A DNA stretch of 64,000 nucleotides from Adiantum capillus-veneris (taxonomy: Eukaryota; Streptophyta; Polypodiopsida; Polypodiales; Pteridaceae): the NCBI GenBank assembly GCA_014529385.2, contig CM043964.1, positions 104,397,587-104,461,586 of the forward strand, in the 5' to 3' direction. Positions 11,678 to 22,771 of this stretch are shown piece after piece; within the stretch, counting starts at the first letter, position 1; every line of letters begins with the position of its first letter. The notes under the pieces are model-generated. The model searched no databases, was not told the DNA's origin, and was given only the letters and a program-made list of their open reading frames with translations. Made by a program: the position numbers and the translations under genes.

Positions 11678-14498
11678 GGATCCTGTAACTCCAATTTCAG
11701 AAGTTAGCGTCTTTTTAGTACTGAAAGCCGAAATGAAGCTTTTAACTATTCAAATGACTTGAAAATTGAAACATGAGCTATTCAGGGCCTAAGGATGCAA
11801 TGTAGGTGAAAAAATATGCAAACTGGGCTCAAAAACATGCTTGAGACATCATATGCGTATGATGTCTTTTGTGTCAGAATGACTTCATATTGGTTGTGCT
11901 TGTAGCTGATAGTGTATACATGAGTGTCATATGCTTGGATTTGAGTTTGGATCCCATTTGGTCAAGTTTTGGCCAGTCCAGTCCAGTTCAGGCTCTTGGC
12001 AAAATTTTGAAAGGGAAATGGATTTTATGATCCAAATTGGATAAAACTTGGTGGATTACTTTCAAATGGCATGTAGAACACTTCTGTTTGGTGGGTGAAG
12101 CCCTGAGGTGCCAAAATCACATAGTGAGACATCATACGTGTATGATGTCTTTTGGTGCATTTTTGGACCAATTTTCTCTATAAGCTTGGATTTGGCTTTA
12201 GATAGGCTTATTCAGTGGATTTATGAAGTTTGGATAGATTTTGGGCTAAAAATGGCTCTGGAGACATCATACGCGTATGATGTCTTTTTCATCAATTTTT
12301 CATGGGATTGGTTCTGTGGACTCTCCATGTGCTAGTGAAGGACTGTTTATACTCAAATCTTGGTTTGGACTTGAATATGTTGGATTTGGGACAAAAATAG
12401 GCTTTGTATGAAGGATTTTCTCTTAATTGGGCTAATGGGGTGATCCACTTGACCAAATGGTTCCAAACTTCATATGTAGCATGTATTAGATATATATAAT
12501 GGATGTATGATGACAAATGAGCATTTTTGGCTCTGTAAGTGCAAATAGACATCATACGCGTATGATGTCTTTTGTGTCAAAATGGTGCTTTTTGGTTCCA
12601 GATAGCTTGTAGATGTGTTAATCAACAATCCTACAAAGTTTCAATGAGTTTGGAGTTATTTTGACAAAATTAGGACCAAAAATCAATTTTATGGCCTACT
12701 TTGCGTCTTTTTGGTTTTCCTTGGGTTTTCTAACTCCAATTCTCATGATACTTGGTTCATAGGATGTGATTAACATGTGGAATGAGGCTATGCACTCAAA
12801 TGTTGAAATGAATGTGAAAATCATGCTGTGAGACATCATACGCGTATGATGTCTTTTCTTGAAATGTTGGTCTTTTTGTGCAAAGAATGCTTTGTGCTAG
12901 TGCCCTAAGCCCTGTAACTAGTTTTCAACTTAAAAAGTCATCAGTTTAGCTAAAAAGCCCCCTTATAGGCATTTCAGTCTCCGAGGTCATCTTTTTGCCT
13001 TGGAGTTGAATTTCTTCAACTTTTCTTCTTGAGAGTTGCATTTCCAGCTCATTGGATATGTTGTGAAGCCATCCAGTTGGTTGGACTTGACTTTGGCTCC
13101 CCGTTCTCCATCTTTATCCATTTGGTTGCTCGAAAGCGTCTTTTTCACCATCGGTAAGTGAGTCAGCTTTCTTTTGGGTTTTGCTTGCAAACATAAGTCA
13201 TCCATGTATAGTTGAAACTGCTCATGAAGTTTCATGTCATTTGGTCGTCAATTTTAGCCGTTATGCCAAAATGACGCTTTGTGTGTCCTTTGCCGAATCG
13301 GTTGTTCCGACCTACCTTTGGTGATCCAAACCCGGAGATACTCCAAGGTTGCATTGCCCTCGATGTTGTTAAGCTTCCTGAGAAGTTTTGTGTCGTTCCG
13401 ACAACTTTTTTCTGTTTGCCTCTTGCAGGCTCTGTTGACCTAGGGTTTTTCCAGTCGTTCTTTCTCGAGCTTTGAGTGCTAGAAACTCATCTTCTATGTT
13501 AGGGTAACCCACCTCTAAGTTCTTGCAAGGTTTGGTTAGGCGGTTGTGCCCCTACCTAGCGTTCTTCCCCATTCCCCGTCTGCTCTTGTTTCTTGGTTTT
13601 GGTGAGTTTTCGCGACAAAAGTTAACGATAAGCATCAAAAGCTTATGGCAACGAGTCTACCTCTCATGTCTGGTGTCCTCTGAGCTCTCGTAGCAGTCGT
13701 AGAAGGCGGTAGAAGGTCGGATGCTCCTGTGTGCTCTTTGCTCTCTCCAAGAAGGTAATAGTGGAAATGAGCTTGATAGTGAAGTGAAAAATACTTAACT
13801 TCGGGCTTCCCGGATCACTTGTTACCAAATTTGACATGTGCTCCTATCTCGTCGTGAAATGCACTTTAGGATTTGAATTTTCTCAATTTGGACTCCATTT
13901 GACCTGTTTCTGAGAAATCTGTCCACTTTGCCAAAATTCTGTCATTTCGGGCTTTCCGCAACTTTTTCAGAATTGTATCCCATTTTTACCATGGGTTGCC
14001 CTTGTCATTAGGATCATCACCGTCTATTCTTTTCTTTTTTCCGATCTCATTTCACCTGCTTTTTTATTTTTCTTTTACTTTTATTAAGAAAATCATAAAA
14101 ATCAAGGAAAATAGTAAATTGAAGCCAAAAAAATTCCAAACATACATGATAAATAGCTGGTAACCCTTTGTATATGAATATACACTTCTTTGTGATTTCT
14201 GGACTTGGATTACCACTTTTTTCCACTTTTTAGCTCCAAAAACACTCTTATTTAGTGATATTTACACATATAGAGACCCAAATTCATCATTTGATCTCTT
14301 CTTGTTGCAAAACAAGGTATATAAGGGCATAAATATTATCAATATCCGCAATCAAACATAAAAAATTGCAAAATCATGTAAGACACTGCCCTTGTAATAT
14401 AATTTTTGTTTTTCTTTGTTTTTCCCGCTTGTAGCTGCTTTGTAGCTCCTGTATACCTGTATACCTCCCCCCCTCCTAGTCTGAGTCCTCCCGGATGA
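11678..14498. other. R1 non-coding region between pol and the extra ORF
   Basis: 2.8 kb without a credible gene; the short ORFs in it show no protein-like pattern. It holds five of the nine palindromes (11844-12854) in degenerate, loosely repeated flanks with phrases such as CAAATGG and CTTGG. From 12900 to 14340 there is plain AT-rich sequence without palindromes. A splice acceptor for a subgenomic extra-ORF message would be expected near 11700; I could not pick one with confidence. Confidence 0.7.
11844..12854. repeat. R1 palindrome array, downstream group (five copies)
   Basis: Copies at 11844-11867, 12127-12150, 12262-12285, 12547-12570 and 12831-12854. Each is 24 bp: half-site AGACATCATACG followed by its reverse complement. 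Copies 3, 4 and 5 are perfect; copy 1 has ATATGCGT and copy 2 ACGTGT in the centre, each a single C-to-T change on the + strand. Every copy is followed by a T run. Spacing is irregular (135-285 bp) and flanks are far less conserved than the palindrome. Confidence 0.95.
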
Positions 14499-15125
14499 CT
14501 ATGAAGTGTCTGTGGGTGAAGCATTGTAGTTGTTTTGGTCATCAGTTCCCAATGCAATTGTAGAGCGATGATACAACAGTCTTTCCAATAAAGCTGCTCT
14601 TTGTTTGATTGAAGGATTGGTGGTCGGGTTTTGGGTTGGTTTTGGCACTTCAGTAGTAGAATCAGTAGATGGATTCTTCGTTACCTTGTTGTCATTTTTC
14701 ATAATCCAATTCTGCTTCCGCTTTGCTTGTGCTTGCCACAAACTCTTTGCGACCCAAACCTGCTTTGTTCTGTGTGTTGATTTCCTCGCCTTGAAATACC
14801 TAGGAGTTTCCGTTGATTGTATTGAAGGGAGTTCCTTTTTACAATTCTTTGGGATCCAAATTTGCTTGCTATAGCTTTGTGCCGTCATGAACTTCTTTGG
14901 AATCCAGATCTGTTTCACTGTCCTTGATTGTCGGGGATCACTCTGTTGTCTGGTATTGAAGACTCTGTTTGTGTTTTCTGGCACCACCTTTTTTGGTCTC
15001 CATACCAACTTTGACTCCGTTTTTTTCCAAGGTTGAGCTGTTATATATTGCTTGTCTTCCTTATCCACTGTTGAGACTTCCTCGTCGAAGAGTAATCCGG
15101 TTGTATAGAAACTTTTGGTTGCCAT
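14499..15125 (-). pseudogene. R1 pol tail with W-x-P-K repeats
   Basis: Last segment of the R1 polyprotein, in a -1 frame relative to 15041-17857 and overlapping it by 85 bp. It carries spaced copies of a short motif [K/R]-Q-x-W-x-x-K: KLVWRPKK, KQIWIPKK, KQIWIPKN, KQVWVAKS, KQNWIMKN; a sixth, KQWQPK, is at the end of the upstream ORF. The rest is Thr/Pro/Asn-rich and polar. The terminal 60 residues (TTEVPKPTQNPTTNPSIK and following) are unstructured. Role unknown; basic, tryptophan-bearing repeats could bind nucleic acid. Stop at 14499-14501. Confidence 0.6.
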
Positions 15126-17857
15126 TGCTTCTTCTTTTCCTCTGTTTGTTGTTTGCCCTTGTCCGTGGATTCTTCCTTTGGAGTTGGCTCTGCTCCTTTG
15201 GTGAACTTAACTGATTGACTTTCACCTTCGTATTTGATAAGCACTGATTTAGAACTCCAGTCAATCATTGCATTGTATTGCTTCTGCCATGGTTGTCCTA
15301 GCAATAATGGATGTTGTGTAGCTTGGTCTTCAACCACGTAAAACATATGAGGATACACATATTGGTTAATCTGTATATGTAAAACTGTGCATCCGACAGT
15401 TTTGATTGAATTCTCAGAGTAACTCTTTAACTCTTGCTTGGCAGTTTGTAGTTTAGTGTCATTTGTCAATTGTCTATACAAACTGAGTGAAAGTAGGTTA
15501 GCTTGAGCTCCTGAATCCAATAGTGCTCTGGCTTTGATTTGGTTGGTCCCTACTTTGCATTCAATGATGGGTTCTTCTTTGTCATTCCCCATTTCTGTTA
15601 TACTAACTGCGTTTATTCGTATTGCTCCTTCATTGCGCTGTTTCTGACGCAGTAGTCTTCTTTTCTCCATTCTTTCCTTCGCCTCGGCTTGCGCTTCCTC
15701 CTCAATCTTTTTCTTTTTCTGGACACGCAGCTTTTCTTGATGTATTTTGAGAAGCATGTCTTGGGTTAGCGGCAAAAGATACTTTTTCACTCTGCATCCA
15801 CTAATCCAATTGGGCATTTCTTCTCCGTCTAATGTAGCAAGCTTGACGGCTCCACTTGGTGATAGATCTTTAATCACCAGAGGTCCCATCCCTCGCTTTT
15901 TAAGCTTTTTAGCATGCTGTTTCAGAGTGTAAACTAGGACATAGTCCCCAACTTTAAACTCTTTAGTCCGCACATGCTTATCAAAAAATTCCTTTTGTCG
16001 CCTTTTTTGAGCGTAGATGGAAGCTACTGCTTTTAGGCGAAGCTCATCTAGCTTTTCCAGGTCATCTATTCTATCAGAGAGCTCGTGCCCTGTCCACTCT
16101 AGATCCTTAGCCACCCTTAAGGTTGAAATCAAGAATTCTATTGGCAAGATAGCATTTAGCCCAAAAACCATGTTATATGGGGTCGTTCCTATTGATGTTT
16201 TATATGCTACCCTATATGCCCATAATGTTGAATGCAACTTCTGGTCCCAGTCAGTTCTCGACTCAGATACAATCTTCGTAAGGACCGTGCATATGGTTTT
16301 GTTTGTTGCTTCAGCTTGTCCGTTTGCTTGTGGATGATACGGGGCTGATTTCCTATGGATTACCATGAATTCATCTAGAAGGATCTTTATCACTTCATTT
16401 ATGAAATGTGTGCCTCGATCACTCACAATTTCTATTGGCAATCCATATCGTACAAAGACGTATTCATACAGAAATTGTGCCGTGGTCCTGGCATCTGCTT
16501 TTTGAGTTGCCTTTGCTTCGACCCACTTTGTTAGATAGTCTGTAGCCACAATGATGTATTGTGCATGAGTCTTATATGCAGGAGGTGAAATGGGTCCGAC
16601 ATAATCAATCCCCCATTTTGCAAAAGCTCTTGCCCCCATCATTGGTCTAAGCGGCATATCATCTCTTTTAAGTGGTACTTTGGTCCGCTGACAGTCATCA
16701 CACCGTTTAACGTATTCCTCAGCGTCCATATGTAATGTTGGCCACCATATTCCTGCGGCTAAGACAAGTTTTGCTGTCTTATCACCTGAGAAATGGCCTC
16801 CACCTACTCCTCCATGAGCTTGCTCCAGGATTATCACATACTCAGACTCTGATGCGCAAATCCTAAGCTGGTTGTCTTTACCTCTCTTATAGAGTTGATC
16901 TCCTATTAAAGCGTAATCTCTAGCTTCTGTCTCTACAGATTTCTGACGAGCTTTTGACGTTCCTTCTGGGAAAGTTCTATTTGTGAGATATTCAACAATA
17001 TACTGACTCCATTCTGGAGCGATCATTATCTGATATAATGTTGAATACTCGGCTGGCGGTTTTGATGAACATACAATACATACAGTGACATATTCATGTA
17101 CGCTTTCTTTCATTCCTGGCCAATAGACTCCCAATTGTAACAAATTCCTATATGTGTTCCTTCTTGAACAATGAAATGCACATTCCTGAACATGTGCTTC
17201 GCACAGATATATATTATATTCCTCAGGATTGATGCATAGTCGTAAAACATGATCATTTCCCAATTGATACAACCTTCCTGCAATCAATTGAAGATTCTTG
17301 GATTGCTGAATAGCAATATGTTTCAGGTTGTATTCTCTTCTATCAAACTCTCCTCCATAGGTTAATAGGTCAACGACATTTTGAGACCACTTAGGTATCA
17401 TTTCTATGTTGAACAAGTACGCGTCTGGCATGTCGTCATCTACTCCTATAGGGTCTTCTCCATTCGTCAATCGCGAAAGATGATCAGCTCTAAGATGTGT
17501 TTTTCCTTTCTTTACTACTACCGTGAAGTCGAATTCCAGTAAGATAATGAACCATCTCACTATTCTCCCGGTATTGCATGGTTTATTCACTAGGTAGAGC
17601 AAGGCTTGGTGATCCGTAAAAAACACAAACTTGTTGGCTAGAAGATAATGCCGAAATTTCTTCACAGCATAGATCATTCCTAATCCTTCTCGCTCTGTTG
17701 TGGTGTAATTCTTCTCTGCATGGTTGAGCTGTCGACTGGCGTAACAGATAGGAAAATCCATGTTTCCTTCTTCTGGCTGAGCCAGAATGCATCCTATTGC
17801 ATATGCCGAAGCATCTATGTGCACATGGAATATCTTCTCCCAATCTGGTGATTTCAA
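15041..17857 (-). pseudogene. R1 RNase H, duplicated zinc-binding domain, integrase and second protease-like domain
   Basis: 938 residues. RNase H at 10-130 (Asp in HIDASAYAIG, Glu in TEREGLG, Asp in FTDHQAL and RADHLSRL). Two H2C2 domains follow: unit one (155-280) with His221, His229, Cys260, Cys263, and unit two (281-390) with His348, His355, Cys386, Cys389. The units align from P[KE]WSQ to the final CxxC. Integrase core: Asp418 (GIDYVGP), Asp480 (VSDRGTHF), Glu516 (GQAEATN), a D-35-E spacing. Integrase C-terminal region 600-700 with KVGDYVLVY. After a charged helix (700-745) comes a second aspartic-protease-like domain (760-870) with LLDSGAQANLL at 779-789 and LLLGQPW at 851-857. No stop inside. 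It joins RT by a -1 frame change at about 17860. Confidence 0.85.
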
Positions 17858-18549
17858 GACTGGAGCGTAATGAGTGCCTCTTTCAATTTCTTGAATGATT
17901 CCTCACACTCCTCTGTCCATTCAAAGTTCACTATTAGCCTGTAAAGTGGTTGGCCTATTATAGCGTACATGTAAATGAATCGTCTATAATATCCACAATG
18001 TCCCATAAAGCTCTGTACTTGTTTCGCATTGGTTGGTCTAGGCATATCCACTATAACTTTTATCTTCTCTAAATCCGTGGATATTCCGTTTTGTGAGACA
18101 ATATGTCCCAGAATTCTGCCCTGTCGGACCATAAACACACATTTCTCAGGATTGAGACAAATGCGATATGTCCTACATTTCTCAAATACTTTTCTTAGGT
18201 GTTCTAGATGCTCATCTCTCAGTAGAGAATGTACACATAAGTCATCCATGTAGATTTCTAGAAAAAGCCTTAAGTATTCTTTGAAAGCATGCGTCATCAG
18301 CCTCTGGAAGGTTGCGGGAGCATTGGTTAGACCAAAAGGCATAACCCGATAAGCATAAATTCCCCACTCCGTTGCAAAAGCTGTTTTATGTTGATCTTCC
18401 AGTGCTATGGCTAGCTGGTTATATCCTGAAAAACCATCAAGAAAGGAGTATGCTGTTTTCCCTGATACACGCTCTAGAACATGATCAGTTATCGGCAGGG
18501 GATAATTGTCCCTGATTGTTGCAGCATTCACTTTCTTTAGTTGACACAC
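17854..18549 (-). pseudogene. R1 reverse transcriptase, main part
   Basis: Ty3/gypsy reverse transcriptase from the NYPLPITDHVLE block to the start of RNase H. The catalytic YMDD is at residues 100-103 of this segment (near 18241-18252); MPFGLTNAPATFQ near 18310-18350 and LNPEKCVFMVRQGRILGHIV near 18100-18160 are the standard flanking blocks. All catalytic residues are present. The frame enters by a -1 change at 18540-18549, inside the conserved block before the catalytic palm, and leaves by another -1 change at about 17860. Confidence 0.9.
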
Positions 18550-21500
18550 ACTCGGAGTTTTCCGTTCTTCTTAGGTACTACCACAATCGGAGATACCCAA
18601 TCAGTGTGTTCAATCTCGTATATGAATTCAGCTTCCATTAGCTTATCTATCTCTTCTTTGATTCGCTTAGCAAACGTATCATTATATGTGTATGGTCTCT
18701 GTCTGCTAGGCTTTGCGTCTTGTTTCAGTGGGATTGTGTGTTGGCATATCGATGGGTCAACTCCCTTTAAGTCCTTATAAGACCATGCAAACACATCCCT
18801 ATACTCTCTGAGAAGACTCAAAAGTCTCTCTTCCTCGCCTGGAGACAAATCTGTGGCTATGTAGACCGGTCTAGGTGGCTCACCTGGAGCTGCTAAATCA
18901 ACTTTTTTTGCATCCTCCGGTCCGTCATAAGATTCGTTCTCCTTCCTCTCTCGAATAGGTGGGGTTAATATCACCTTCCTATCCTCTATTGTGAATTTCC
19001 TATAGTGAGAGGGAACATCCATGTTTTCCTTGATTTTGGCGTTTTTGTCCTCTCCACTCTCAATTTCTGTAGTCCAAACTTCTTTCAGAGTTTTCTTGAG
19101 CTCTCTGTACTTGTTTCTACGTTCTAGCTTGGACTCCGTGTGTTCTCTGTTGCGCTTGTTCTTTTCTGATTTTTCTGTTTCAGTTTTCGTTCCATTATTT
19201 TGAACTTGATTTCTTGAGCCTCTTTTGTCTTTTCGTAAGCTCTTTTGATCACTGCCTCTCATTCTTTCAGAAATCTTATCCTTAACACAATCTTCAGCCT
19301 TTACTAGCATTAGGAATTGATTTTTTCCTCTTATTCTAGGCATCGGATTGGTTCTAACCCCTTTTGTTTTTTTCTTTGCTCTATAGTGTTTCTGGCGTTG
19401 TTTTGTTTGGTTCGGAAAATCATAAAATCGGACATCCGTTATAGTTTCTTCGTTTCCGCTTGAATTGTCCGTTGACTCGTTGTCTGCTTCATTTCCCCAC
19501 TCTGGATGATCGGGAATGTCGTGAAACACCTCTTCTTCATCTTCCTTTTCCAGTGTATCGTTCTTTTCAGTTTCTTTTTTGAGTACAGTTCTCAACATGA
19601 AATACGGAACCACGTCGTACCCGTCCTTGTCGCAAAATTTCGTTGTGGGACCATCCGGAATTGCACAAACATCTAGGGTTGCTAGAATGTGTGTCCATTC
19701 TAATGGTTCAAACGTGTCCTCTGGAAAGGGTTCTCCTACATAAGTTTCGTCTTCGATAGCCCTTTCTAAAACACATTCTTCTCGTTTCAGACTTCCACAT
19801 TTCGAAGCTCCACACATCCATAACTCCTTGGGTTTACCTAACCAAGCTGGAAATTCGGATCCCGCCAAAGTAGCTGAATCAAACTCCTCTACCGGTGTTC
19901 GGTTCACATCTTTGTAGCTATGGTCTTTCAGGTTCACACGTGTAGTGGTTTCCATATTTCTCAAGTATATGTGATCGTAGCCCCAATCTTGGACCATTTT
20001 CAACTGTCTCATGAATGGTCTTCCCAGTATGATATCATAGTTATTCTCCTTGCCAAAATCGACAATAGCGAAAGTATGTTCGTATTCAATGCCGCAAGAA
20101 GTCACTACAACTTTCTCTAATAACCCCATAGGTTTCTCCATGTGTCCATCTGCTAATTGGAGTTTCAACCTAGTCTTCCTTATTGCTGGTTTCCCCCATT
20201 TTTTCCAGATTTCTTTTGTAGCAATGGCTACCCCAGCTCCGCTGTCTAGTATTGCCATTGTGTTCACTCCTTGGAATTCAACTGGTAAGGTTGTATTCCC
20301 CTCTTCACCTTCGCAATACTCTCCGACCTTGTTTAAGGGTACAGGCTTAGCGTTCTTTTGTGGCTTGCTCAGCTCCTCAATGCTCTCTTGCAATCTCGAT
20401 GTTGGATCTTTTATCCCAAATTTCTCCAAGCATTTTCCTACAGTGGTCCACATATGTGGTCTTAGCCTCAAAAGCTCAGCTAGAGTGATAGTGCATGTCA
20501 CTGGTGTTGACAAAATCTCTATCAATCCTTGCGAGTCCATGACTTTTTCTGATGAGATTCTTCGTGAGGGAAGTGCTCTAATCTCGGATTTTGCTTCATA
20601 CTCTCCTAAGTATGAAGGTAAGGTTTTCAGTGAATGAGGTTTGCTCTCCATTGTTCTAACAGAGCCCCCATCTCCCCAGTAAGATTGCAGATCCAAGTCC
20701 ACTTGAGATCCTGCCTCAAATTCCACTATGGGAGGATTCCTGATGTCCTTTTCCCAATTTGTCTGATTAGCTTGGCAACTTAGCTCGTTTGCAAAGTTTG
20801 CCTCTCTCACTTGTTTCCAAAATTCATTGTAATCCTCATCTTTTCCGTAAATCCTCTGTATGACTGGATGAAAACTCTCTATCTCCTGATCGGTTGTGTT
20901 CAATACTATGCGGTCATCCTTTTGTGTATTTTCAGGCTTTTGTGCACTGGGAGTCTTTTCAGCTACCCGTGAAACGATAGTCTCTTGCTGAATTGGGTTT
21001 TCCTTTCCACAATTCATTGTTTCTTTTGGTGGTTCTAATAAGGCTTGTGCAGTCTCGATCATTCTCTGGCACATTTCAAGTCTCTGCTTTTCCAATTCCG
21101 CGTTTGGGTATGTCATCCACCTCTGTTCTTGTGTTTGGTTGTTCTTTAACCTAGCTTCGTAAGCTCTCATCAGTGCGTCCAATGGTTCGTGTACCTTGTC
21201 GACTAGCACTGATCCCCCTGAGCTTAAGCTCGTTGTTTCTTTGATACTCTTTTGTTTCGTTCTTTCCGGGCTCATCTCTCGTTTCCCGTTTTGACTCTCA
21301 AGTTTTTCTAATCTAGCTTTAGTTTGCTTTAGTTCCTCAGCTAGAATAGCGTCTTCACGTTCTTTTCTCAACTTCATGCGTGCTTTTCTAGCTTTCCATG
21401 TGTTTTTCTGACTCCGCGGTCCTTGACTAACCACTTCAGTCGCTAACTTTCCATTCTCAGGTTCTCTAGTGGTTTTCTTAGCTTGAGCTCTAGTAACAAC

Positions 21501-21737
21501 TTGCGTTGGTATCAGAGTTTCATTTTCAGACCCACTGCTGGTAGGAATAGTTTCTAGCATATTCAATGTCGTCTTTTGCACTTTGTTTGGATTCTTTGAA
21601 CAATCCTCAATGAAGTGAGTAACCCCACACTCAGTGCAATAAGCGTTAATTCTAATGATTTCCGTATGTGGGCAAACATTCATCAGATGGTCACCTCCAC
21701 ACTTGTAACAGGGTCCTAGTGCTGGTCTTGGTCCCAT
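18537..21737 (-). pseudogene. R1 zinc knuckles, first protease and start of reverse transcriptase
   Basis: 1066 residues. Two CCHC zinc knuckles at the very start (Cys10, Cys13, His17, Cys22; and Cys34, Cys37, His41, Cys46), the nucleocapsid part of Gag. A long charged linker (50-470) follows. Retropepsin: AILDSGAGVAIAT at 496-508 and IILGRPF at 569-575. Then a second long Lys/Glu-rich linker (720-900), unusually large for gypsy elements, and the RT finger region (VSPIVVVPKKNGKLR near 1048-1062). It ends at a TAA two codons into the next conserved block, where the frame changes by -1. Confidence 0.85.
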
Positions 21738-22771
21738 TGATTCGTCCTTTGTGGATAGGATGGTCTTTGTCCTGTTAACCCTCCATGAGCTATGAACATC
21801 AAGGTTCTTGCGTCCATATTGTATCTCTCTTCATCAGAAGCACTTGTAACTGTTGGTATTCCAACATTCCCCATCATGCCCCATGGTTCTGGTTGGTTTG
21901 GTTCTTCTGGTGGGTAATACACTGTCGGAGACATGTGTGCACCCGATTCTTCATAATAGGCTTGAACAGGCACTAAGGCTTGTTCTTCCTGATTCTCTAA
22001 GGTTGGTGCATATCTAATGCCCACTGGTCTTGCTCCTGGTAAAGGTGGTTGTTGTCCCAATACCGGTTGCGGTCTTTCTATCCCCATAGGTCCAGGTACA
22101 TTTCCCGTTGGGTATCGAGGTACTGGATGTATTTGAGGTGGTGCTAATTGAGCAGGAGGTGCATACTGGCGCTCCCTTACATACCCTTTGTTGTAATAAC
22201 ACTCCTCTGTTGGATGATTTGTCCATTTTTGTTCAATAGCACACCATTTCAGTGTTTTTGGCAATGGTTTTTGGTATGGTGCCATCCTTTTTAGAGCATC
22301 TTCTATCATTTGCTCTACATTTGGCATGGTTGTTGTTTGAACATTCTTTTTAGTGGTAGTCTCGCTCGCTACGGAGGAGGAGCTACTGGATGCAAAATCT
22401 GTATCCGCTGACACCTCTCCATAAACCGTACAGTTATCCACTAAGTACAATGCCTCTCTCGTTACTTGCTCGAAACTTGTACAAGCTTTCAAGTGCAAGT
22501 CCTTCTTGAGAGTGTCGTTCCTCAGTCCCTCAATAAAGAGAACAGATAGTCTGTCATCTTGTGGTCGTTCACGTACTGGACATCTCTCAATGTATTGTTT
22601 GAAGCGAAGTGAAGCTTCCTTCACTTTTTCGTGTTCTCTCTGTTTAAAAGCATATATTTGTGAGACCGTATTGTGCTTAATCCCTCGTTTTGAGAATTCC
22701 TCAGCAAACTCTCTTAGCAAATGGTCAATGTCATGGAATCCCCCTATGTTCATTGGTTGAAACCATGTCAA
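21716..22771 (-). pseudogene. R1 Gag, C-terminal half of capsid
   Basis: Retrotransposon Gag domain: TWFQPMNIGGFHDIDHLLRE, then FKQREHEKVKEASLRFKQYI and LSVLFIEGLRNDTLKKDL, the usual order of the plant gag family. The second half is Pro/Gln-rich and leads to the zinc knuckles in the next frame. The first codon is not an ATG; this is the continuation of the upstream ORF after a -1 frame change at about 22770. Confidence 0.85.

Noticed and set aside
9262-11762. Plus-strand ORFs over the R1 extra ORF
   Set aside because: Antisense shadows; composition is the mirror of the coiled-coil and Lys/Glu-rich coding strand.
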